A stretch of DNA of 64,000 nt from Limnohabitans sp. G3-2 (GCF_002778275.1 NZ_NESG01000008.1:1-64000), one strand, 5' to 3'; shown: positions 47,101 to 62,100, numbered from the stretch's first letter. A program made the numbers and translations. The notes: a model not told the origin generated them from the letters alone.

Positions 47101-50100
47101 TGACAACAGCAACATCATTTACCCGTCGGGCTACAAAGGCCGGATCGTGACCGACACGGCGAACAAACGCATTTTGCTCACCACCGAAGTCGACACCGAC
47201 ACCGTGTTTTGGGATGGCACCGGCACCACCGCCAACGATGCCGTCGGCGGCGGCAGCGGCACCTGGAATGCCACGGCCACCAACTGGACCACCAGCACGG
47301 GTGATCGCAACACCGCTTGGTCGGGGAGCACCAAAGTCCCGGTGTTCCGCGGCACTGCCGGCACGGTGACCTTGGCCGATGGCTATGCGGCTTCGGTCGG
47401 TGGCCTGTCGTTTTCCGGGGTCAGCGGCTACAACATCACGGCCACCGGCACCGGCAGGCTGAGCTTGGCAAGCAATGCGGTCATTCAAGGCGATGTTGGC
47501 GGGCAGACCGCGACGATCAGCGCACCCATCACCGGCGGCTTTGGCCTGGAGTGGGCACCCGAGGAAACGGACGGCGGCACACTCACCCTCAGCGGCGCCA
47601 ACACCTACACCGGCACCACCAAAATCCGTGATGGCGCTCTGGTGCTGCAAGACAGTGCCCTGGGCCGTTCAGGCGACAGCACCATTCGGTCGGGCTCTGC
47701 GATCGAGGTGCCCGTGAACACCACGCTCACCTTGCAGCGCACCAGCGCCTCGGGGTTGCTGGCCATGCCCAGCCACCTTTCGGGTGCAGGCGACGTGGTG
47801 GTCGATACCGCGGCCGCCACCCAAGCTGGCGCTCTGGTCTTGCCTAGCACCGTTGCCCTGACGGGCACACTCCAGGTCAACCGTGGCTGGTTCGGCACCG
47901 ATGGCGTGGCCGCCAACTGGAGCGCCAACACGGCCGATCTCACGGTCAGCAGCGGCTCGGTCTTCAGCCACCGGGGCAACACGATCACCCTTGGCGGCCT
48001 CAACGGCGCGGGTACGGTGGCCGCCAGCTGGAGCGGGCAAACCACCCAGGTGCTGCGCATCGGCGCCGGCGACAAGGACGGCAGTTTTTCAGGTGTGATC
48101 CGAGGCAACAACACCGGCACCGACTTTGGCCTGGACGCTGGCGTCACCCACCTGGAAAAAATCGGCGCCGGAAAGCAAATTCTGGGGGGCGCCAACACCT
48201 ACAGTGGCACGACCAAAGTTTCTAACGGCACGCTGGAAATCAGCGGCAGCGGGAGCACCCTGTCTACCGCCGCCATCCAAGTCGAGGCGGGCGCCACCTT
48301 GCTGCTCAGCCGCACCGACATCTGGGGAAATGCCGGCAGTGCAGGCCACCAAAACCTGACGCTCAAGGGCACCCTCAAAAGCAACAGCAGCTACAACACC
48401 CTCACCAACCCAACGCTGACCAAAGGCGCTGTGCTGCTGGGTGGCGGTAAAGACGTCTCTTGGGGCGCGTTTGGCTTCAAAGGCACGGTCACCAGCAGTG
48501 ACGCCAGCAGCATCAGCATCGCTTCGGGCAACAACAACCGCATACACATCGGCACCGGACTGTCTGGCGGCGTGACCACTTTCAGCGTGACGGACACACT
48601 CACCGTGTCGGCCCCGCTGGTCGACCAAACCGTCACCAGTGCTTTGACCAAGACCGGTAGCGGCACCCTTTCATTGTCTGGCGCCAATGCCTACACGGGT
48701 GCCACCACGGTCTCGGCAGGCACGCTCAGAGTCGACGGCACCGGCACCTTGGGGGGTGGCAGCTATGCCGGCAACATTTCCAACAGCAGTGCGCTGGTTT
48801 TCAACACCAGCAACGACCAAAGCCTCTCGGGCGTGCTCAGCGGCACAGGCACGCTCACGCAATCAGGCTCGGGAAAGTTGACCCTCAGTGGCATCAACAC
48901 TTACACCGGCGCGACCACCATCGGTGGCGGCACCTTGGTCATCGGCGGCAGTGGCAGCCTGGGCAGCGGCACCTACAGCAACACCATCACCAACAACGCC
49001 AGCCTGGCCTTTGCTTCTGCAGCGGCTCAGACGCTGTCCGGGGTCATCAGCGGCACGGGCTCGCTCAGCAAGTCGGCCAGCGGCACGCTCACGCTGAGCG
49101 CAGCCAACACCTACACCGGCAGTACCACTGTCAACGGCGGCACCCTCGAGCTCGCCAGTGCAGGCACCACGCCCGCCACGGGCACCTTCACCGTCGCCAG
49201 TGGCGGCACGCTCACGCTCAGCCGCAGCAACGCCTGGGGCCTGCACACGGCGGACGGCCACAGCAAAATGACCGTGGCCGGCACGCTCAAGAGCAACAGC
49301 ACCTTCAACACCTTCACCCACCTCACCCTCAACGGCGGCACACTGCAGGCCCATGGCGGCGAGAGCGCCAACTTTCCTGCCTTCGCGCTCAAGGGCACGC
49401 TCACCAGCACGGGCACCAGCAGCATCTCAGCAGGCGCCACCACCACCCACAACGGGGTGATGATCGGCACCAACGCCAATGGTGGACAGACCGAATTCAA
49501 CGTCACGGGCAGCCTGAACTTGGCCGTGCCCGTGGTCAACAACCGAGACGCTGGCAGCAACGCTGTCACCAGCCACCTGAGTAAGAGCGGCAGCGGCACG
49601 CTCACCCTGAGCGCGGCCAACACCTACACCGGCACCACCACCGTCAGCGGCGGCACCTTGGCCATCGACGGCAGCGGCAGCCTGGGCAGCGGCACTTACA
49701 GCAACACCATCACCAACAACGCCAGCCTCGCCTTTGCTTCTGCGGCGGCGCAGACGCTGTCCGGGGTCATCAGCGGCACGGGCTCGCTCAGCAAGTCGGC
49801 CAGCGGCACGCTCACACTCACGGCGGCCAACACCTACACCGGCACCACCACCGTCAGCGGCGGGCGGCTCAACATCAACGGCAACCAAAGCAGCGCCAGT
49901 GGCGCGGTGACCGTGCAAAGCGGCGGCACGCTCGGCGGCACCGGCACGGTGGGCGGCGCCACCACGGTGCAGTCGGGCGGCACGCTGAGCCCTGGCATGA
50001 GCCCCGGCACGTTCACGTTCTCCGGCAACCTGACCTTGCAGTCCGGCAGCACCACCCGCTTTGAGCTGGCCCAGGCCGGCGCGGATGGCGGCAGCTGCAA

Positions 50101-53100
50101 CAACTGGGTGCCGGTGGGCGGTAACCTGGAGCTGGCGGGCACCTTGGTGGTGACCGCCACCAGCGGCGCTGCCGGCTGCAGCAGCACCTTTGGCGAGGGC
50201 AGCTACACCCTGTTCACCTACACCGGCACCGCCACCGGCAGCTTTGCCACCGTGACCCCACCGTCCGGCTTCACCGCCTTGGTGCGCATCGACACCATCA
50301 ACAAGAAGGTCATTCTCGATGTGGCGCCCAACAACGGCTTTGTTTACTGGGACGGCCCGAACGACATCCAGACCAACGCCGCCAACGGCGTGATCAATAA
50401 CGGCGGCGGCACCTGGGACACCACCAGCACCAACTGGACCAACAGCACGGGCCGCATCAACAGCGTCTGGACAGACAACGGGCCCGCGAACTTCATGGGC
50501 AACTGGGCGGGCACGGTGACCACGGCCAGCGGCTTCACACCCAAAGTCACGCGCATCAATTCGGGATGGAACTACCTCACCATCGCCAACAACATTGCGC
50601 TGACGGGCAGCCCGACCGTTCTGACCAACATCGGGGCCTGTCCTTTTTCGGTGAGTTTCAGTGGTGATGTCGTCACGACTTCTGCGCTGTCCATCACCAA
50701 CGGCAGCACCTTTTTCACGGGCAACAGCCCCGGCTTCAAGCCCCCCAGCATTGGCCTGAGTGCATGCGATCTGGTTGTCGAGGGCAACGCCTTGGTGTCC
50801 GGCGGCAACTGGAGCAGTGCCATCAGCTCCACAGCCAGTGGCCAGCTGAGGTTCAACACCACCGCCAACCACACCCTCAGCGGCGTACTCAGCGGCGATA
50901 TGCGGCTGCTCAAGCAAAACACCGGCACGCTCACGCTCAGCGGCGCCAACACCTACACCGGCAGCACCACCGTCAGCGGCGGGCGGCTCAACATCAACGG
51001 CAACCAAAGCAGCGCCAGCGGCGCGGTGACCGTGCAAAGCGGCGGCACACTCGGCGGCACCGGCACGGTGGGCGGCGCCACCACGGTGCAGTCCGGCGGC
51101 ACGCTGAGCCCCGGCATGAGTCCCGGCACGCTCACGTTCTCCGGCAACCTGACCTTGCAGTCCGGCAGCACCACCCGCTTTGATCTGGCCCAGGCCGGCA
51201 CGGATGGCGGCAGCTGCAACAACTGGGTGCCAGTGGGCGGTAACCTCGAGCTGGCGGGCACCTTGGTGGTGACCGCCACCACCGGCGCTGCCGGCTGCAG
51301 CAGCACCTTTGGCGAGGGCAGCTACACCCTGTTCACCTACACCGGCACCGCCACCGGCAGCTTTGCCACCGTGACCCCACCGTCCGGCTTCACCGCCTTG
51401 GTGCGCATCGACACCATCAACAAGAAGGTCATTCTCGATGTGGCGCCCAACAACGGCTTTGTTTACTGGGACGGCCCGAACGACACCCAGGCCAACATCG
51501 CCAACGGCGTGATCAATAACGGCGGCGGCACCTGGGACACCACCAGCACCAACTGGACCAACAGCACGGGCCGCATCAACAGCGTCTGGACAGACAACGG
51601 GCCCGCGAACTTCATGGGCAACTGGGCGGGCACGGTGACCACGGCCAGCGGCTTCACACCCAAAGTCACGCGCATCAATGCGGGAGCGAACTACCTCACC
51701 ATCGCCAACAGCATTGAGCTGACGGGCAGCCCGACCGTGGTGACCAACACCGGAGGCTGCCCTTTCCCGCTGACTTTCAGTGGTGATGTCGTCACGACTT
51801 CTGCGCTGTCCATCACCAACGGCAGCACCTTTTTCACGGGCAACAGCCCCGGCTTCAAGCCCCCCAGCATTGGCCTGAGTGCATGCGATCTGGCTGTCGA
51901 GGGCAACGCCTTGGTGTCCGGCGGCAACTGGAGCAGCGCCATCAGCTCCACGGCCAGCGGCCAGCTGAGGTTCAACACCACCGCCAACCACACCCTCAGC
52001 GGCGTACTCAGCGGCGATATGCGGCTGCTCAAGCAAAACACCGGCACGCTCACGCTGAGCGCAGCCAACACCTACACCGGCAGTACCACCGTCAACGGCG
52101 GCACCCTCGAGCTCGCCAGTGCAGGCACCACGCCCGCCACGGGCACCTTCACCGTCGCCAGTGGCGGCACGCTCACGCTCAGCCGCAGCAACGCCTGGGG
52201 CCTGCACACGGCGGACGGCCACAGCAAAATGACCGTGGCCGGCACGCTCAAGAGCAACAGCACCTTCAACACCTTCACCCACCTCACCCTCAACGGCGGC
52301 ACACTGCAGGCCCATGGCGGCGAGAGCGCCAACTATCCGGCCTTCGCGCTCAAAGGCACGCTCACCAGCACGGGCACCAGCAGCATCTCAGCAGGCGCCA
52401 CCACCACCCACAACGGGGTGATGATCGGCACCAACGCCAACGGTGGGCAGACCGAATTCAACGTCACGGGCAGCCTGAACTTGGCCGTGCCCGTGGTCAA
52501 CAACCGAGACGCTGGCAACAACGCTGTCACCAGCCACCTGCTCAAGAGCGGCACCGGCACGCTCACCCTGAGCGCGGCCAACACCTACACCTACACCGGC
52601 ACCACCACCGTCAGCGGCGGGCGGCTCAACATCAACGGCAACCAAAGCAGCGCCAACGGCGCGGTGACCGTGCAAACCGGCGGCACGCTCGGCGGCACCG
52701 GCACGGTGGGCGGCGCCACCACGGTGCAGTCGGGCGGCACGCTGAGCCCCGGCATGAGCCCCGGCACGCTCGCGTTCTCCGGCAACCTGACCTTGCAGTC
52801 GGGCAGCACCACCCACTTTGAGCTTGCGCAGGCGGGCACGGAAGGCGGCAGCTGCAACGACCTGCTCAGTGTGGGCGGCAACTTGACGCTGGCCGGCGCG
52901 CTCAAGGTCACGGCCACCGCCTCTGGCACCGCGGGCTGCAGCAGCACGTTTGGGGTGGGCAGTTACACCCTGTTCACCAGCCCAAACAGCATCACAGGCA
53001 GCTTTGCCACCGTTGAGCTGCCGCCCAACTTCACGGGCCTAGTGCGCATTGACAACAACGCCAGCCCCAAGCGCGTGTACCTGGAGGTGAGCCAGTCCGG

Positions 53101-56100
53101 CTCCTTCACCTTCTGGGACACCAACGCCGGCAACGGCCAAATCGATGGTGGGACCGGCACCTGGAACGCCAGCAACACCCACTGGACCCACAGCGCTGGC
53201 TGGGTGCACGGCGCCTGGCCTGGCGGAACGGCCACGGCGGTGTTCGGCGGCACAGCGGGCGTGGTCACCATGGCCGACGGCTACAGCGCCCCAGTGGGCG
53301 GCATCACCTTCAACACCACAGGCTACAGTTTGCAGCGCAACATCAGCGGCACGCTGGCCTTGCAGCAAGACGCCACCTTCGACACCCCGACCGGTGTGAT
53401 CAACGCCACCATTGCCGTGCCCATCACGGGCAATAATCGCGGCCTGACCTGGAACCCCGCCGGGGGCGGCACGCTCACGCTCACGCATGAAAACACCTAC
53501 ACCGGTGCCACCACCGTGAGCAAAGGCACACTGGAGCTTGCAGGCAACCTGTCGAACGCGCAGTCCAGCACGCCAGCGGACAGCAGCTTCAGCGTGGCCA
53601 GCGGCGCCACCCTCAAGCTCAGCCGCAACAACGCCTGGGGTACCCACGGCACCGCGGGACACAGCAACATGACCGTGGCCGGTACGCTGGCCAGCGGCAA
53701 CAACTTCACCACCTTCACGGGCTTGAAACTCAACAGCGGCACCCTGCAGGCCAATGGTGGCGAGAGCAGCACCTGGCCCACCTTTGGTCTGAAGGGCACG
53801 CTCACCAGCACGGGCAGCAGCAGCATCTCGGTGGGCACCGCTTCGGGTTTGAGCGGCGTGATGATTGGCGGCAACGCCGCCCATCAAGCCACCACCTTGG
53901 ATGTGACCGGTAGCCTGGGTGTGGCCGTGCCCGTCATGAACAACCGCAACGCCGATGCAAGCGCTGAGGTCGACGGCGACCTGGTCAAGAACGGTGGCGG
54001 CACCCTCACGCTGAGCGCTGTCAACAGCTACAGCGGCACCACCACCATCAACGCCGGCACGCTCACCGTGGATGGCAGCGGCAGCCTGGGCAAAGGCTCT
54101 TACAGCCAAGGCATCACCAACAACAGCGCCCTGGTCTTCAGCACCTCGGCCAACCAGACCCTCGCTGGCGTGCTCAGTGGTACAGGCACGCTCAGCAAGT
54201 CCGGCACGGGCACCCTCACCCTGAGTGGGGCCAACACCTACACCGGCACCACCACCGTCAGTGGCGGCACATTGAAGGTCAGTGGCTCGGCCAGCCTCGG
54301 GAGCAACAGCACCTACGCGGCCAATATTTCCAACAGCGGCGCTCTGGATTTCAACACCTCGGCGTCTCAGACGCTGTCGGGCGTGATCAGCGGCACGGGC
54401 ACGCTCATGCAATCGGGCAGCGGCACCCTCACACTCAGCGGCACCAACACCTACACCGGTGCCACCACGGTGTCTGCCGGCACGCTGGTGGTGTCGGCCA
54501 CGCAAAAATCGTCCTCGTATGCCATCGCCTCCGGTGCAGTGCTCGAATACAGCATGGCCTCGGGCCTTGGAATTGGCACCACGGATGCCGTGAGCTACAC
54601 CGGTACCGGTACTTTGCGCAAGACGGGTGCGGGCACGTATTCCAACGGCGTGGCGGTCGCGACTTATGCGCTCGGCGCGGGTGCACTCATTGACATTCAG
54701 GCCGGCACCTTCGCGGCCAGCTCTTTTGGCAACGATCGCTGGAGCGACAACAAGTCCGACGTGAAGGTGAACACTGGCGCGACCTTGGACATCAATTCGG
54801 GCGATGTGTACGCCGACAAGCTCACGGGTGGGGGTTCGGTGCTGGTGGGCTATGCCGGAGGCCTGGGCACTTTGCGGGTGGGCGTGAACAACGGCTCGTC
54901 CACCTTTGACGGCACGATCGGCAATTTCGGCAGCGACCCTGGCCAGCTGATCAAGGCGGGCACCGGCACGTTCACGCTGAGCGGCGCCAACACCTACACC
55001 GGCACCACCACCATCAGCGGCGGCCGGCTGCACATCAACGGCAACCAAAGCAGCGCCAACGGCGCGGTGACCGTGCAAAGCGGCGGCACGCTGGGCGGCA
55101 CCGGGACCGTGGGCGGCGCCACCACCGTGCAAGACGGCGGCACGCTCAGCGCCGGCACCAGCCCCGGCACGCTGAGCTTTTCCAACGGTTTGACCTTGGC
55201 GGCGGGCGCCACCTCCGCCTTTGAACTGGCCCAGGCCGGCGCCGCGGGCGGCTCTTGCAATGACTTGATCCAGGTCACCGGCAACCTCACGCTGGGCGGC
55301 ACGCTCAAGGTGGACGCCACCACCGGCGTGGCCGGCTGCAGCAGCGCCTTCGGGGTAGGAAGCTACACCTTGTTCACCTACACCGGCACCCGCACGGGTG
55401 ACTTTTCCACCGTCACCTCGCCATCGAGCAACTTCTCGCTACGCGTTCGCTATGACGACAACTCCAGCCCCAAGCGCGTGATGCTGGACGTGGCGGTGGC
55501 CGGCGAGTTGACCCGCTGGGACGCCACCACCGCCAACAATGCGGTGATTGACGGCGGCACCGGCACCTGGAGCGCCAGCAACCCAAGCTGGACCGATGGC
55601 ACCGGGCAAGTCAACGGCATCTGGGCAGGCGGCACCGCCACAGCGGTGTTCGGTGGCACCGCTGGCACCGTGACGGTTGAAGACGGTTACAACGCCCCCG
55701 TGGGTGGCATCAGCTTCAACACCACGGGCTACACGATCCAGCGCAGGGGCGCCAGCGGCACCGGCACGATCGCCTTGCAGCAAAACGCCACCTTCAGCAC
55801 GCCCAGCAGCGGCGTCAATGGCGCGGGCATCGATGCCAGCATCAGCACACCCATCTCGGGCAACTACAGCCTGAGCTGGAAACCCACCAGCACCGGCACG
55901 CTGACTTTGAGCGGGGTCAACACCTACACAGGCAGCACCACCGTCAGCGCCGGAAAACTGACCATCCAGGCCACACAAGCATCCGCGTCGTACAGCATTG
56001 CCTCGGGCGCAGTGCTGGAATATGACACCGCCCCGAGCGGTTTGCAGCAAACCTCCGGCGCCGTGACTTACAGTGGAGCGGGCACCTTGCGCAAGTCGGG

Positions 56101-59100
56101 CACCGGCGTCTTGGGCAGCGGCTCCTCCTCAGCCACCTATGCGCTGAGCGCAGGTGCCGTCATCGACATCGTGGCGGGCACTTTTTCTGGCAGTGCATTC
56201 GGCAACGAAAATTGGGACCACAACAAGTCGGATGCCAGAGTCGCTGCGGGCGCAACCTTTGACATCAATTCGGGCACCGTCCGGGTTGACAAGCTGGAGG
56301 GTTTGGGCTCGGTCAAGGTCGGTTACCCCGGGCCTCTGGGTTCCTTGACGGTGGGCGTGAACAACGGCAGCGCCACCTTCCATGGGGTCATCGGCCAATT
56401 CAGTGACAAAGGTGATCTGATCAAAGAAGGCACGGGCGCCTTCACGCTCACCAACGACAACAGCTATACCGGCACCACCACGGTCAATGGCGGCACGCTC
56501 GAGATTTCGAAAAACGGCAGCACCAGCAACGGCAAGATTCCGAGCACCCAGACCACGGTGAATTCCGGTGCCACCTTGAAGCTGAGCCTCAGCCACATTT
56601 GGGGCGACGCCCTCAGCGCAGGTCACGCAGCCCTCACCTTGTCCGGCGGTACCCTGTACAGCAACAACAGCTACAACACCTTCAGCGCCAGCGCGTTCAA
56701 TGGGGGCAAGGCGGTGCTTGACGGGGGCAGCAGCAGCACCCTGGGCGCCCTGGGCCTGAAAGGCACCCTCAACATCAGTGGCACCACCAGCATCAGTGCC
56801 GCCAACCCGCAAAGCGCCTTCAGCAACGGCTACAACTGGATTCACATTGGCAGCGGCCTGGCCAATGGCGTCAGCACCTTCCATGCCGGTGCCTTGACCG
56901 ACAGCATGGAGATCTCGGTCCCCATCCACGACAACGGCGTTGCCAGCGGCCTGAGCAAAACGGGCGCGGGCCTGCTCACCCTGAGCGCCGCCAACCGGTA
57001 TTCCGGCGACACCACCATCGATGGTGGCACCCTCAAGATCGACGGCGTCGGCAGCCTGGGCCAGGGCACTTACAGCCCCAACATCCGCCTCAGCGCTGCC
57101 CTGGTGTGGAACAGCACCGCTGCGCAAACCCTGGGCGGCACCCTCAGCGGCAACGGCACACTGAGCAAGTCGAACACGGGCACGCTCACCCTGAGCGGCA
57201 CCAACACCTACACCGGCACGACCACGGTGGAAGGCGGCACCTTGCTCGTCAACGGGAGCACGGCACCGGGCAGCACCGTCACGGTCAAGTCCAGCGCCGT
57301 CGGCACCGCCACCCTGAGCGGCACCTTGGGCGGCACCGGCACGGTGGGTGGCGCCACCACGGTGCAGTCGGGGGGCAAGCTCAGCCCCGGCACCAGTCCG
57401 GGCACCCTCACCTTTGGCAACGGCCTGACCTTGCAGGCGGGATCCACCACCACCTTGGAGCTGGCCCAGGCCGGCACCGCAGGCGGCACCTGCAACGACC
57501 TGATCAACGTCACCGCCGGTGACCTGACGCTGGCCGGCACGCTCGAAGTCACCGCGGCCAACGGCGCCGCCGCTTGCAACAGCCAGTTTGGTGAAGGCAG
57601 TTACACCCTGTTCAATTACGCGGGAGTGGCTTCTGGAAGCTTCAGCGCCGTGAGCCTGCCCGACCCCAAATACAAAGGCCGGGTGCGCATCGACACGGCT
57701 GGCAAGAGGGTGATGCTGGAGGTCTCGCTCAACACCTCGCTCACCTATTGGGACGAATCCAACACCACCACGCCCACCAACACCACGGGCAACGCCAACA
57801 ACGGCGCTGTCAATGGCGGCACCGGCACCTGGGACGCCACCACCACCAACTGGACCCACAGCACAGGTTGGCTCAACGGGGCGTGGGCGGGCGGTACGGC
57901 CACGGCGGTGTTCAGGGGCACGGCCGGCACCGTGACCATTGCCAACGGCTACAACGCGTCGGCCGGTGGCCTGACCTTTGAGACCCATGGCTACACCCTC
58001 ACGCGCACCGGCAACGGCACGCTGGCCCTGACGCAAGACGCCACCTTCAGCAGCACTGCCGGCAGTGGCTCCACCGCCACCATCAGCACCCCGATCACGG
58101 GCACCCACTACGGCGTGACCTGGAACGCCACCGGCGGCGGCGCGTTCGTTCTCAACGCCAACAACACCTACACCGGTGCGACCAAGGTGAGCGCCGGCAC
58201 GCTGGTCATCAACGTCACCCAAAACGGCACCGCCACGCCGGCAGACAAGAGCTTCCTGGTGGACACGGGCGCGACCTTGCAGCTCAGCCGCACAGACAGC
58301 TGGGGTACGCACGTCACAGCCGGTCATTCGGCCATGGAGGTCAAAGGCACGGTGCAAAGCAACAGCACCTTCAACACCTTGAGTGGCTTGAAGCTCACGG
58401 GCGGCACCTTGCAGGACAACGGGGGCTTGGATACCCTCTGGCCCGCCTTCAGTTTGAAGGGCACAGTCACGGTCACCGGGGCCAGTGCCATCACCCGGGG
58501 AACGGGGAACAACCATGGCGTATTGATTGGCGACACCACCGACGGTGCCGTCACTGACTTCAGTGTCGCCAATGGCGCCACATTGAATGTGACCACGCCG
58601 CTGCTCAACAACCGAAACAGCATGGCTGCGAACGTGCAAAGTGCGCTGACCAAATCCGGTGCGGGCACGCTGGTGTTGGCCGCCCCCAACACCTACACCG
58701 GCACCACCACCGTGAGCGCCGGCACTTTGCAGATCAACAGCTCACAGACCAGCGCCACCGGCGCGGTGACGGTGAACTCTGGTGCCACGCTGCAGGTGGC
58801 CGGCACGGGCGTGACGGTGGGCGGTGCGACCACGGTGCAAAGCGGGGGCAATCTGCGCGCGGCCGGAAGCCCCAGCCAGCCGAAGTTCGGCAGCGGCCTG
58901 ACGCTGGCCGCCGGCAGCACCACCTACTTGGTCATGGGCGCCCCCAGCACCAGCTGTGCGGTGGGCGAGCCCAGTGACTGCATGGCCGTGACGGGCAACC
59001 TGAGCCTCGATGCGACCGCCAACACCGGCTCGCGCGTGGTCATCATTGCGCTGCCCGGCTTTGCCGCAGGCACCTATACCTTGTTCTCCTACACGGGCAC

Positions 59101-62100
59101 GCTCAGCGGCACACCTGACATCAGCAACGTGGTGCTGCCCACGGGCTATGTGGGCACGGTGGTGGTCGACAGTGCGGCCAAGCAGGTGCAGCTCTCGGTC
59201 GCCGTGGACACCAGCCTGAGCTACTGGGACGAGGCCACCCTGACCCCGGCCAATGCGAACAACAACGCGGTCAACGGCGGCACCGGCACCTGGAACGCCA
59301 CCAACAGCAACTGGACCCGCAGCAGCGGCAACGCCAACGGCCCCTGGGTCGGTGGCACGTCCACCGCCTCGTTCAATGGCACGGCCGGCACCGTGACGGT
59401 GGCCGACGGCCATTCGCCCGCCATCGGGGGCCTGAGCTTTGGCGCTGACGGTTACACCCTCAACCGGGCGAACACCGGCACCCTGACCCTGGGCAAGGAC
59501 GCGGTGTTCACCACCACCACCTTGGCCAATGCCACCATCAACGTGCCTATTACGGGCACCTACGGCATCGAGTGGAGTCCCACCCAAGTGACCGATACCA
59601 AGGGCAAATTGACCTTGGGTGCCGCCAACACCTACACGGGTAAAACCACAGTCAGTGCCGGTACGCTGGAATATGGGCTGGGGCTCTCCCCCGCAGGCAG
59701 TGACATCGTGGTGGGCAGCTCGGGCACCCTGCTGCTCAGCCGCACCGATATCTGGGGAAATGCCGGCACCACAGGTCACACCAAACTCACGGTCAATGGC
59801 ACCTTGAAGAGCAACAACAGCTACAACACCTTCACCAGCCCCACGCTGAACAACGCCAGCTTGCAGCTCAACGGCGGCAAAGACGGCACCTGGGGCACGT
59901 TTGGCTTCAAAGGGACGGTGACGGCCACCGGCACCAGCAGCATCGGTCTGGCCAATCCACTGGGCAACACCAACTTCAACTGGATTCACATCCACAACGC
60001 AGGCACCACCTTCAACGTGGCGGCCAACGATGACAAGCTGACCATTGATGTCCCCATCTACAACAGCAGCTCGGGCAGCCCCTTGATCAAGACGGGCACC
60101 GGCACTTTGACCCTGAGTGGGGCCAATCGCTACAGCGGCACAACGACGCTCAATGCGGGCACCCTGATCCTCAATGGCACCCATACCAGCGCAGCCTCCG
60201 GCGCAGTGACGGCCAACGCCAACACCACCCTGGCGGGCAAAGGCTCCACCCCCGCTGCGGTGATCGTCAAGGCCAATGCTTCGCTGGCCCCCGGCGATGG
60301 CGGCGTGGGCACGCTCACGCTGGGCGCCCTGACCCTGGAAGCCAACTCGACCACCCAGTTCGAGTTGGGTGCCCCGGGTACAAGCGGCGGTACCGAGAAT
60401 GACCTGCTGCGGGTCCAGCCCGTCAGTGGCGTCGGCACCGGCAACATCACACTGGCCGGCGCGCTCAACATCACGCCCCTGAGCACCTTCAGCCCCACGG
60501 GGCGCTACACGCTCATCACCTACACCGGCACGCGCACCGGCACTTTTGCCAGCAACAACCTGGCCGCCGCCGGATACCAGGGGGTCATCCAATACGACGA
60601 CGCCAACAAGCAGGTGTTGCTGTTGTCGGTGCCGCAGGTGAACATCACCACCCAGTCCAACGGGGGCGTGGGCACCTTTGGCTACGCGCTCACGGGCCTG
60701 AGCAGCAACAGCCTGAGCCAGACCACGGCCACGTCGGGCGTGGCCGTCACGGGTACCCCCTTCAATGGCACCTTGGGCGCTGCGGTCAGCATGGTGCAAA
60801 GCGTCCCCACGGGTTGGCCAGCCAACCCGGCCAGCGTCAGCTGTACCGACGCCAACGGCAGCACCACCGGCAACGGCAACGGCGCGCTGGGCACGGTCAC
60901 CGGCACCCGCATTGACCTGCCTGCCAGCGTGATGAAGGCCGGCGCCTCGATCACCTGCGCCTTTGTGAACACGCTCAACGGCCTGTCGGGCGTCGTGTTC
61001 AATGACGGGGGCGCGCCCTCGGGCGGCGTCAACACCGGCACGCCCAATGACGGCATTCGCAACGGCAACGAGGCGGGCCTGTCCGGCGTGGCCATGACGC
61101 TGGACAACTGCACCGGCACGACCGTGTACGACAGCACCACCACCGATGGTGGCGGTGCGTGGCGCCTGTACATTCCACCGGCGCAGACGGGGCAGACGGT
61201 GTGCGTGAAGGCGGCCGTCAGTGCCAGCCATGTGGACACCGGCGCCAACGCGGCCGGCACCGCACTGCCCAACGCCACGGCCACCACGGTCGGGGGCGTG
61301 GCCTACACCTACACCCGCGCCTCGGCCCAGGTGGCCTTCACCGCCCCGGCCACGGGTACGGCCGTCATGGACTTCGGCCGGGTGCCGGTCAGCGCCTTGC
61401 TGACCCACAGCACCCTCTCGGCCCGCGGCGGCACCTATGCGGTGCACGGCCACCGCTTCACGGCGGGCACGGGCGGCAGCCTGAGCCTGTCCACGCTGAC
61501 GCCCACCATCAGCCCCACCGGGGTGTCCGGCTGGAGCGAGGCGCTCTACCTCGACCCGGGTTGCACCGGCGCCTACCAGCCCAATGCCACGCAGGTGTTT
61601 CCGCCGGCAGCGCCCATGGCGGTGCTGCAAGGCGAGGTCGTCTGCTTCGTGATGCGGCAGTTCGTGCCCTCGCAGGCGGGCCATGGCGCGGTCAGCAGCG
61701 TGCCGGTGCAGGCCCATCTGAGCCTGACAGGCGCCAGCCCCACGCTGAGCGTGACCTACACCGTGACCGACGTGACCACCGCCTCCAATGCGGCTGTGCA
61801 GCTGTTCAAGCAGGTGCGCAACCTCACCACGGGCGGGGCCAGCGCGCCCTGGACCACCAACAACAGCGCCAAGAAGGGCGACGAGCTGGAATACCAGGTG
61901 ACCTTCACCAATGCCAGCGCGGCACCGGTGACCGAGGTGGTGATTCAGGACAGCACCACCCACTGGACCACCTGGAAGAGCGCCATGGCCACGGCCGTGC
62001 CCAGCGGCACCACCTGCACCATGACCACACCGGCCGGCACCCAGACAGGCTGCACCACGGCCATGACCGGCACGGGCAAGGGGGCCTTGCAATGGTCCTT

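Noticed and set aside
49862..52099. CRISPR-like regular repeats
   Set aside because: Repeat units are hundreds of bases long, coding, and in frame; there are no short identical repeats with unique spacers or cas genes.
44525..62092. Very long open frames on the minus strand opposite the giant gene (several of 500-1100 codons)
   Set aside because: They mirror the repetitive Thr/Gly/Ser codon pattern of the plus strand, have low-complexity translations with no domain signature, and no start context. They are shadows.
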